Source: CAYTYZ01 sp964448465
GTDB taxonomy: Bacteria > Patescibacteriota > Microgenomatia > UBA12405
Length of the DNA: 64,000 bases
Direction of reading: 5' to 3'
NCBI GenBank assembly: GCA_964448465.1
Contig: CAYUVY010000003.1
Location: forward strand, 12,388-76,387
The position numbers and the translations under genes are program-made. A model generated the notes under the pieces. That model was not told the DNA's origin. It ran no database searches and saw only the letters and a list, made by a program, of their open reading frames with translations. Shown one piece after another: positions 58,101 through 64,000 of the stretch. Every line of letters begins with the position of its first letter. Within the stretch, counting starts at the first letter, position 1.

Positions 58101-60442
58101 TTTTCTCCTTCGATTCGGCCATATTGATAGTTATTAAAGGTACAAGATGGAGTTTGTCCAGATGTGATTGTAAAGTTAACTTTTCGATTAGGAATGTCAG
58201 TGGTATAAGAACTGGCACCTGTGCAAGAAACACTATTCAAATACCAACCCGAAACACTATTTTCAGTAATACTATAACTTCCTGGAAGCAGATTGTTAAA
58301 AGTATGGTTGTTGGGTCTGGAAGAATTATTGTTACCATCATCATCTAGTTCAGTTGTACCAATTTGGACACTGTTGCCATCGGTTAAAGTGAAAATAAAA
58401 TTTTGGGTATCGTTAGGATGAGAGTCTTTAACTACACTAACTGAACCAAGCTTAGTATTGGTTATTAGACAGGTCACTGTTTGTCCCGAGGTAATTACTA
58501 TGTTTTGACAAGTATCGCCAGTTTTGGTCCACCCAGTTGGAACTGTTTCGGTGACTGAATATGTACCGGGTGCAACTTCGTAGTTTTTGTCTGTTGAATC
58601 GGAAATTGTTGCAGTAGCATTACCGGTAATTGTGCCTGACCCTGTTGCTAGAATAGTAAATTGAGTCGGGTCATTGGCCGGAACTGTAGTTTTTTGAACT
58701 ATAAGATGACCTGGAACAACAGGAGCACAATTATTATTCCAAATAATTTGATTTTGAGTGGTCCAGTTTTGGCCTGAAGGCAATAGTCCGGTTAATGGAG
58801 GAATAATATCGTTACCATTTTGGTGTGAGTTACCCACGTGTCCCATGAATTGTCCTATGGTATTTGCTGGAACACTAACGTAAGAATTAGTACCATTGGT
58901 AGAGTGACATATATAGGTGGAAGTAAAGGGAACTGTTTGAACTGTGAAGGTGTCTTCTGCATAACCCGTCCAGGTCCAATTGTTGTTATTTCCACAGCTA
59001 GAATCACATCGACCTAATTGTATTTTCCAAGTTCCTGCTGGAGCGTCGTATGGGAGAGGATAATCACAGGTGGTTGAAGTGGAATTTACATAATTACAAG
59101 TTAGTACAGTGGAATTACTAGGATTTAAATATCTAAGACGTATATTGGCAGCACTACTACGAGTTCCTTTACCATAAACAGTTTCACCAATAGTATAGGT
59201 ACTTTTGGGTGTGGAATAAGTATTGGAATCGAAAGTATCTGCGGAATAGCTTATGGCAACCGTAATTGCATTTGTAAGTACTAAAGTATTGCTTTCGTTG
59301 GTGCAGTTATTGTCACTAAAAGCAGTGGTAGTTAGGTCATAGGTGCCTGCAGCCAAAGGAGCTGTTAAGGTATAAGTTGAAGTTCGATTAGTACCTGCAG
59401 AGGTGTAATTAGGCGTATTGTCACAAACAGATGGTTGGCCTTGGATGGTGTATCGAGTAGATTCCCAGTCATTGGCTTCGTTGCTCCCTGTTGTGTCTAA
59501 CTGCACATCTACAACAACATTTCCAGAAGAATTTACAGTTGTTGTGCTAGAACCGTTAACCCTAACAAAATCAAAATTACGACTATCGGTAAAAGTGGTG
59601 GAGGCGATGGTTACACCTGAAAGATCGGTTAGATTTACACTATAATTGGGGCGATAATTTCCGTCTAGTTGATAACTATAAGAGAAACTTCCTTGTTCGT
59701 TACTGGTAATTTGGCTTTGAAAGTTTACTTCGGGTTGATCAGAAGAAGTAATGTGGAGAACATATTGAGTATTGGGTAAAAAGCCATAGCCGGTAATTAA
59801 AGCCACATCGGTGGGAGCATAGTCGGCTTTGTCGGAAATTAGACAACCATTGAGAGAATCAGAACGACAAGAATAACTTTCTACTAGAGTTGTATCGACG
59901 TGGCCCTCAGTGGGGGTGGTAGTGACGGTAGGTGTGGAGCCAATTGTTGGTTCTGGTGTAGGAGTGAGCATGGACATGGCGGGGGTTTCTGTTGCTGCTG
60001 GAGTGGATTGAGCTTCAGAAGTTGGGGCTGGAGAGGTGTTTTCAGATGGAGTTTGGGAAATAACCGGGGTTTCGGTAATAACTGGCGATATTTCGGGAGA
60101 CGGAGAAGCTTCTTGGGCCATAGTTGGGGAAATTTCGGCAGTTGGGGAGGCTTCGACGGCGATTGTTGGCGACACTTCGATGGTTGGTACTGCAGTGGGT
60201 TCGACGGTTGGTTCTTGAGTAGGAGCAACGGTGGCTTCCAGGGTTGGTTCTGGCGCTAAGGTGGGTTTTTGCTCAATAGTAGTTGGCTCGGGAGTTGGGA
60301 CTAAAGTAGGCTCAACAATGGCTTCTTGGGCATAGGCTGGGAAGGCGTAAGTTAGGGGTAAAGTTATCTGAAGAAAAAGGGAAAATAGGGAAAAAAATGA
60401 GGTGGCCTTTTGATAGATAGTATAACCTGCTTCTTTTGTCAT
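55103..60442 (-). CDS. Giant Pro/Thr-rich, SdrD-B/DUF11 surface protein with internal LPATG and second signal
   Basis: This 1779-residue open frame has a signal peptide (about 1-39), a Pro/Thr/Glu stalk (40-195), and beta-rich domains including a CHSTNG...SHQNG...DIIPP-type module (about 540-605). SdrD-B/prealbumin-like units lie near 773-860 and 1035-1145 (GRIEGEKYNDKDGDNN), and a DUF11 domain at about 1243-1375. At 1424-1428 is LPATG, then a hydrophobic helix and RKK. Residue 1454 then starts a new signal-like stretch (MLNITAILVFALAFVVP, GKSFA), a further domain of about 270 residues and a C-terminal helix with GFKKRKDQN. An A7 run marks the junction. Either it is a processed polyprotein or two overlapping genes (stop near 56076, start 56083). 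Confidence 0.8.
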   Translation of the reverse strand: MTKEAGYTIYQKATSFFSLFSLFLQITLPLTYAFPAYAQEAIVEPTLVPTPEPTTIEQKPTLAPEPTLEATVAPTQEPTVEPTAVPTIEVSPTIAVEASPTAEISPTMAQEASPSPEISPVITETPVISQTPSENTSPAPTSEAQSTPAATETPAMSMLTPTPEPTIGSTPTVTTTPTEGHVDTTLVESYSCRSDSLNGCLISDKADYAPTDVALITGYGFLPNTQYVLHITSSDQPEVNFQSQITSNEQGSFSYSYQLDGNYRPNYSVNLTDLSGVTIASTTFTDSRNFDFVRVNGSSTTTVNSSGNVVVDVQLDTTGSNEANDWESTRYTIQGQPSVCDNTPNYTSAGTNRTSTYTLTAPLAAGTYDLTTTAFSDNNCTNESNTLVLTNAITVAISYSADTFDSNTYSTPKSTYTIGETVYGKGTRSSAANIRLRYLNPSNSTVLTCNYVNSTSTTCDYPLPYDAPAGTWKIQLGRCDSSCGNNNNWTWTGYAEDTFTVQTVPFTSTYICHSTNGTNSYVSVPANTIGQFMGHVGNSHQNGNDIIPPLTGLLPSGQNWTTQNQIIWNNNCAPVVPGHLIVQKTTVPANDPTQFTILATGSGTITGNATATISDSTDKNYEVAPGTYSVTETVPTGWTKTGDTCQNIVITSGQTVTCLITNTKLGSVSVVKDSHPNDTQNFIFTLTDGNSVQIGTTELDDDGNNNSSRPNNHTFNNLLPGSYSITENSVSGWYLNSVSCTGASSYTTDIPNRKVNFTITSGQTPSCTFNNYQYGRIEGEKYNDKDGDNNQDNGEEDLSGWTIFIDQNSNSQLDNGEQSDLTDSGGNYSFNNLTAGTYRVCEVQQDGWYSSLPNQATCQTTTLNSDGGDEDELNFANHQDAKIRAYKIVCDKESDLPNWGNGAPSITSSTAQNYLNSHPTCHLESGWTFQYGLNGQVSRYGSGDQLGSAPSPWQTLGTTNGSNPAEVSISNLQNSSGVWVREVLQANYVPFTYPEQSSNSFSAEIYCHTDGERYDNFDQVSSIRYGSTYYCVAFNALNQGKLSVYKYQDYNANGVKDEQDSLLGNWDILATPTSGSAITQTTDESGKAEFNLIAGTYNLNETLKPNWYQSSITCDNQEQNKVSQETTTGKQITISPGENMTCYIGNYQKATITINKDVVDFNGNEISDNTTFTVSSGESYGEKSFSEESSASFLVNPGTYTFSETNLDSKYTVKNINNCDGQILETSNITAESGRKYCLTFTNQKVKPVLNISKTNNRPDSVSTGSEIQYTLALNVSANDINDVVVVDLPPFGIKYKSGSFSATKNGVNFPITEPVYSSPGKWYLGNLNIGDTVVLNYLATVDSYATPGIYKDLAYAFGCANDSESDCTTGNSDKVLALADIGKLSDNYVGTQVGVLANASSKDTNIIREEKVSGSVLGATTSLPATGSNNLWLILSFTFSLLGLSLLFIRKKMLNITAILVFALAFVVPGKSFATETPSNLYLRIEEPKSPSILSQFPLDFTSMDQLNRALTVKCYVVKPDNSTVQLGSDIAIKAGGNSGQCTMGSFSLSEDNKTYKFYAVATVDSESFTSDQVSVLYDNKGPDTPSYQGKENVSLCHYKIKFKAANDGQTVEIRVYRSTETSFSANSSNQVASIGLSPDQEGSYTDNIPDNCNKDYYYGIRAFDASGNGSDVVGDTKTITVVTSTVSTGTVLGSQAGAIPVRGVVLGKKDDSMGKNAQPTLEPKTTTSPNETSGTVLGQQTVVHKITNTLGKLLIPALFVVGILLLGYGFKKRKDQN
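56076..56089 (-). other. A7 homopolymer and hidden stop at the junction of two surface proteins
   Basis: On the minus strand seven A (56089-56083) span the codons for Lys-Lys and the A of the next ATG. With one A more, or a -1 slip, the reading becomes AAT GCT TAA and ends at 56076. The ATG at 56083 would then open a second gene overlapping that stop. The first protein would end RKKNA, a normal tail for a sortase substrate. Confidence 0.65.
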
Positions 60443-60491
60443 AATGGCCAGATTATACTATTAATTATAGGGAATGCAAACTGTTTACGAT

Positions 60492-60752
60492 CTATTCACG
60501 AACTATTGTTATAGTACACTCGGTGACTAGGGCAGCAATGGCGCCTACCGCAGCAAGTGCTGGAGATAGGACTGCACCCACAACACCGACGGTAAGAGGA
60601 AGTTCAATGATGCTTTTTCCGGATTTGTCTTTGACAATAATTCTACGGACATTGCCTTGCTTGATTAATTCTTCAACTTTATGAACTAGATCTTGTCCTT
60701 TGATACTAATGGTCTCGGATTTGGTGGGTTTAGTTTTGCTTTTGTTGGCCAT
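60492..60752 (-). CDS. DUF4342-family small membrane-associated protein
   Basis: This 86-residue protein fits DUF4342: KGQDLVHKVEELIKQGNVRRIIVKDKSG then IIELPLTVGVVGAVLSPALAAVGAIAALVTECT. It has a basic N-terminal tail, a short alpha/beta unit and one long hydrophobic segment. No function is known for the family. It overlaps the plsC gene end by 23 bases, but TATAAT (60758-60763) ends 5 bases before its ATG, so it can also be expressed alone. Confidence 0.85.
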   Translation of the reverse strand: MANKSKTKPTKSETISIKGQDLVHKVEELIKQGNVRRIIVKDKSGKSIIELPLTVGVVGAVLSPALAAVGAIAALVTECTITIVRE

Positions 60753-61410
60753 GTACTATTATAGCGCTTTGTTGGGCTAGTTGATTTATTTTAACCATGA
60801 GTTCACTTTTATATTTATCTACAAGTTTTTTGTCAGAATTATCCCCCTTTATACAATAAGGACGGCCAAAGGTAACAACGTATTTTCCTCTCAAAAAGAA
60901 CCTGGAGGCTTCTGCTTGACCATTTATATATAGGGTCCAATGGTGGCATCTATCTTTTGTCATGGAAATACCAATTGGCACTATTGGAGATCCAGTTTCC
61001 ATGGCAAGACGCACGGTACCTGAATATGGTTCTTTGGTAGTTCCATCATCGTGGCTTAAAGCTCCTTCGGGGAAATTTAATAGATTATGCCCAGTATGGA
61101 GCATTTCTACAGAAGAAAGGTAAGCTTGGCGACCTTGACCTGGAACGACCGGTATTTGTTTGGCATGCTGGATCATCCAGCTAACAAAAGAAACATCAAA
61201 AGCACTTTGGGTTATCAAGGTAGAAACTGGTTCTTTAAGAATAGTAATTAACATGACCGGATCCATGGTAGAAGGATGATTGGCGGCAAAAATTTTGGGA
61301 GTATTGGCTGGATAGTCTTGAGAATTTGTTGTGATACGAATGGGTAGCGCTACTAAAATTTTATAAAAATATTTGATAGCTAAATAATATAGATTGGGTG
61401 GTTGGAGCAT
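60730..61410 (-). CDS. 1-acyl-glycerol-3-phosphate acyltransferase family (PlsC-like)
   Basis: This 226-residue membrane-associated acyltransferase has the catalytic NHPSTMDPVM motif (H-x4-D) near residue 45, the acceptor-binding NFPEGALSHDDGTTK near 115, and a further conserved PIVPIGIS near 142. It transfers an acyl chain to a lysophospholipid or related acceptor. The full fatty-acid synthesis pathway is not seen. TATAAT (61421-61426) ends 10 bases before the ATG. The 3' end carries the DUF4342 start. Confidence 0.88.
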   Translation of the reverse strand: MLQPPNLYYLAIKYFYKILVALPIRITTNSQDYPANTPKIFAANHPSTMDPVMLITILKEPVSTLITQSAFDVSFVSWMIQHAKQIPVVPGQGRQAYLSSVEMLHTGHNLLNFPEGALSHDDGTTKEPYSGTVRLAMETGSPIVPIGISMTKDRCHHWTLYINGQAEASRFFLRGKYVVTFGRPYCIKGDNSDKKLVDKYKSELMVKINQLAQQSAIIVHGQQKQN

Positions 61411-61467
61411 GACAGCTTAAATTATAACAAGATCAACAATTATTTAAATTTGGTGTATGATATGGGT

Positions 61468-61809
61468 ATGAATATATTTAAGAAACAAGACGGTGACTAT
61501 AAAAAAAGCTATGGCAAAAGAGATTTTGGCCCTAGGGAAAACAAAGAAATGTTTGACGCAGTTTGTAGTAAATGTGGCAAATCTTGCCAAGTGCCTTTTA
61601 GACCCAATGGCAAAAAACCAATTTTTTGTAGCAACTGTTTTGAAAAAGAATTGGCTGGAAATCCTAGGAGTTACGATGAACCAAGAGCTAACTTTGCTCC
61701 ACCTCGAAGCCAAATGAGTAATCCTTTTGAAGAATTAAATCAAAAACTAGACAGAATAATTGCCTTACTTTCTGAAAAAAGAGAAGAGAGACCTAAACAA
61801 GATTATTAA
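61468..61809 (+). CDS. CxxC-type zinc-ribbon protein with C-terminal coiled coil
   Basis: This 113-residue protein has a basic N-terminus, then FDAVCSKCGKSCQVPFRPNGKK and PIFCSNCFEKE: a C-x2-C-x3-C...C-x2-C zinc ribbon of the small 'CxxC' family common in candidate phyla. The C-terminus (NPFEELNQKLDRIIALLSEKRE) is a short amphipathic coiled coil. Function is unknown. The second ATG at 61468 is preferred because TATGAT ends 6 bases upstream, while the first at 61462 abuts it. The last 45 bases overlap the convergent membrane protein gene. Confidence 0.75.
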   Translation: MNIFKKQDGDYKKSYGKRDFGPRENKEMFDAVCSKCGKSCQVPFRPNGKKPIFCSNCFEKELAGNPRSYDEPRANFAPPRSQMSNPFEELNQKLDRIIALLSEKREERPKQDY

Positions 61810-63572
61810 CCAGAGTGCAAAAGAGATTAAACTAATATAGTCGGAAATTTTTTGAAAAATTGTTTCTTGGTAAGTTAAAACTGCTCTGCTGATACCCGCG
61901 GGAATTAAAAATGACAAATAACCTGTGGTCTGATCCGGACTAGTAATAACTTCTTGATTATTTATAGTTAATTTCCAATTAGGATAATAAAAAACATTGG
62001 CGACAACAGATTCTGGTTTGTCACTTTGAAAGGTTAGGTTAAACTTACCACGATTGTCTTGGTTGATTACAAAAGTCGCTTCTCCCGATCTGTAAATTGG
62101 AGAATCAGGTATTTTGTAGGGACGCAATTTTACCCATTTGGGCAGACACTCCCAAGTTAAATCGGAAGTGGTTAAGAAGGGTTCAAAATTTTGTATATAG
62201 TGACTGTCCGAATAGCGAAGAGTTTCAAAAGTACGCAGATAATTTCGATTATTAAAAATAGTTAAAAAGAAAATTAAAACTACGATAAGTGCTGAATAAG
62301 TTTTATGATTTTGAAATTTATTTATGAGCCAGGCACCTAAAAAGGAGATTAAGAAAATTTGTATTGTTAACAGTTTCCAGGGGAACTGAACTTTGGGCAG
62401 CAAGGGTGTAAGTCGCCAGAGAAAATNNNNNNNNNNNNNNNNNNNNNNNNNNNNNNNNNNNNNNNNNNNNNNNNNNNNNNNNNNNNNNNNNNNNNNNNNN
62501 NNNNNNNNNNNNNNNNNNNNNNNNNNAGTTTCCAGGGGAACTGAACTTTGGGCAGCAAGGGTGTAAGTCGCCAGAGAAAATCAGAAATGGGAAACATGAG
62601 AAAAAGCGTAAATGAGAAAATAGCTAAAAAGATAACGGCGAGTTGGTCTAGTTTGGAAAGTTTGGTTTTTCTGAAAATATGAATTATAAAAACAGTTAAA
62701 CTGAGTATAAAAACAAACCATTGTGCAAAACCCAATTGGAAGGACATACCGTCCTCCGAACCCTTATTGGAATAACCATATCCCCAAGGTGAGTAGATAA
62801 CTTCTGATAAGGTTGGCCACATTTCTTGGTAATTTACCGTGATACTGGTTTTTAGATTGACAAAGTTGATGTCGCGAACCAGTGGGAGTAGAAAAAATGA
62901 AACCAGACCAAGAGACAATATTGATCCAAATAACAGCTGGTAGAAGTTTTTAAACTTGGTGTGAACTAATAAGTAGATAGCGTAGATAGCGATAAGTGGT
63001 GACAGGACCATCGCAGAAACATTGTGAGAGAGTATCAAGCACCCCAAAAACAGGGAAAACAAGGGAAGAGCAAATTTGTTTTTTGTAAGTAGGAGCTGAT
63101 TTAAAGAAAGTAAAATTAAAGGTAGAAAAGCCCAAGCCAGAACTATGCCAAAAGTGGCTCCGACATAGGTGGCGGAAAAACGATAGGGAACATAGAGAAA
63201 AATAAAGGCACCGACAAAGGAGGCCAGCTTGGTAAAGTGTTTGGTTAGCCAGAAATATGTTCCCAATACGGAGACTACAGTACTTGCTCCAATTACTATT
63301 TTCAGACTAGTGCCAAAGTCAAAACCTAGAACATGAATAACTGATCCTAAATAATTGATTAATGGGTAGAAAAAATTGAACACTGGATAACCAAAGCCAA
63401 AAGCCATATCTTGGGAAAAACGAACCGGAAATTGTCCCCTACTTAGTTCCTGGTAAAAATGGATAAACCGAACAATATGAAAAGCACTATCGTGTGCTTC
63501 AAAATAACCGGCTGGAAACAGCGCTTGTAGTGCAGGAATGGCTGCAAGAATTAGAAGAAGTAGGTAAACCAC
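61765..63572 (-). CDS. Large polytopic membrane protein, YfhO/PTPS-related type (interrupted only by an assembly gap)
   Basis: Removing 155 bp at the gap gives one 550-residue protein. It has about 12 membrane helices in the first 410 residues and an extracytoplasmic beta-rich domain before a final helix. The N-terminal loop EAHDSAFHIVRFIHFYQEL and GQFPVRFSQDMAFGFGYPVFNF match the so-called 6-PTP-synthase-related membrane family, GT-C-like proteins probably acting on glycans or teichoic-type polymers (YfhO type). Start is GTG, with TAAAAT ending 5 bases upstream. The 3' end overlaps the zinc-ribbon gene. Confidence 0.75.
62372..62581. other. Assembly gap: 55-bp copy, 100 N, identical 55-bp copy
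   Basis: Bases 62372-62426 and 62527-62581 are identical with 100 N between them. Joining them yields 1046 plus 607 coding bases, 551 codons without a stop, and reads smoothly through PKVQFPWKLLTIQIF. Confidence 0.92.
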
Positions 63573-63592
63573 AACTTATTTTATCTCTTTTA

Positions 63593-64000
63593 CTATTTGA
63601 ATAGATAGAAGATTACAGCCATAAGCATCAGGGCGACAAAGTGGTAGCCGGTTTCGATGAAAAGTAGACTGGTGGGTTTGTGGTCTGGAGTAAAAAGATG
63701 TTTGGTTAAACTTATGGGAAAGATAAAACCTAGCCAAGCCCAAAGGGCGGTTTTAAGGGCAATAAAGAGAGTTAGGGAACCCGGGGCAGCGTACCAGAGA
63801 AAATGAGTGAAAGTATAGGCAGTAAGTAGGGCGGCCAGAAACATGGCTGTGTAAGATGTAGACATTTCTTTTTGATTTTTTTGGTTACTTTTATTAAAAC
63901 CAACCAAGTTACGCCATTCTTTGCCATAGAGCGGACCATACCAGAGGAAGCCGACTACCATGTTGGAAACGGCAGAGAGCAGAACTGCAAGATAATTAAC
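63593..64000 (-). CDS. DUF1761-family membrane protein (partial, N-terminus beyond right edge)
   Basis: The visible 135 residues have four hydrophobic helices. The reading frame continues upstream of the first ATG to the edge as VNYLAVLLSAVSNMVVGFLWYGPLYG, which is the usual start of DUF1761 proteins (INYLAV...FxxGxLWYxPLxxGKxW). So the ATG at 63961 is internal and the true start lies outside the window. The conserved EMSTSYTAMFLAALLTAYTF and a C-terminal IETGYHFVALMLM segment fit the family. No function is known. It is 20 bases upstream of the YfhO-like gene. Confidence 0.8.
   Translation of the reverse strand, partial: VNYLAVLLSAVSNMVVGFLWYGPLYGKEWRNLVGFNKSNQKNQKEMSTSYTAMFLAALLTAYTFTHFLWYAAPGSLTLFIALKTALWAWLGFIFPISLTKHLFTPDHKPTSLLFIETGYHFVALMLMAVIFYLFK

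Noticed and set aside
59884..60259. Open frames on both strands over the giant protein's N-terminal stalk
   Set aside because: They are low-complexity shadows of the Pro/Thr/Glu repeat coding sequence.

Overview
The window reads as a compact, AT-rich bacterial chromosome segment of the Candidate Phyla Radiation (Patescibacteria), most like Microgenomates. This is inferred from the mix of genes: short, tightly packed and overlapping genes; many Pro/Thr-rich anchored surface proteins with a sortase; several GT39-type membrane glycosyltransferases; PilN/PilO and MurJ; and a B12-dependent ribonucleotide reductase with a corrinoid adenosyltransferase but no corrinoid synthesis genes in view. TGA is used as an ordinary stop (for example in metG), so the UGA-recoded lineages (Gracilibacteria, Absconditabacteria) are excluded. 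No rRNA, tRNA or CRISPR array was recognised, and no gene-free stretch exceeds 300 bases.

Layout. 0-10.4 kb: one long minus-strand run, murJ - pilN - pilO - small membrane protein - two Pro/Thr-rich surface proteins - UbiA-type prenyltransferase - two paralogous GT39 enzymes - epimerase. 10.4-17.7 kb: housekeeping (rpsT, metG-tatD, folD, map, MFS exporter, HD hydrolase). 17.7-25 kb: nrdR, an alkyltransferase-like protein, a stand-alone reverse transcriptase behind rarA, pepF. 25-28 kb: adenosyltransferase and nrdJ behind a NrdR box. 28-38 kb: a terminator, a sulfite-oxidase-like protein, a membrane nuclease, and repair genes (mutM, Y-family polymerase, MTH1-like Nudix, ung) mixed with dgkA, mscL and DedA-type proteins. 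38-48 kb: GT28 glycolipid synthase, queA, desaturase, Hsp70-like protein, DEAD-box helicase, ABC-2 exporter. 48-51 kb: a three-gene flavin electron-transfer module (FMN-binding protein, ApbE, NqrB/RnfD-FNR fusion). 51-61 kb: Pro/Thr-rich proteins, GT39, sortase and a giant LPATG surface protein. 61-64 kb: plsC, DUF4342, a zinc-ribbon protein, a large membrane protein and a DUF1761 protein.

The genes form coherent sets. NrdR, its box, NrdJ and the adenosyltransferase make a deoxynucleotide regulon fed by salvaged corrinoid. Sortase, its LPATG substrate, the Pro/Thr-rich stalk proteins and the GT39 enzymes make a plausible cell-surface decoration system. PlsC, DgkA, the desaturase and the GT28 enzyme suggest remodelling of scavenged lipids. 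The flavin module could pass electrons from cytosolic NAD(P)H to a surface-tethered flavin.

The strongest window-wide signal is promoter architecture. About 30 genes at the head of a transcription unit start 5-10 bases after a TATAAT-like hexamer, most often exactly 5, which implies leaderless mRNAs. A few internal operon genes instead carry a Shine-Dalgarno sequence. This rule was used to choose several starts, including an apparent ATT start in the GT28 gene.

Quality. All three N-runs are 100 N flanked by identical 55-bp copies. Deleting 155 bp at each restores an intact reading frame, so three apparently broken genes are assembly artefacts. The first and last genes are cut by the window edges.
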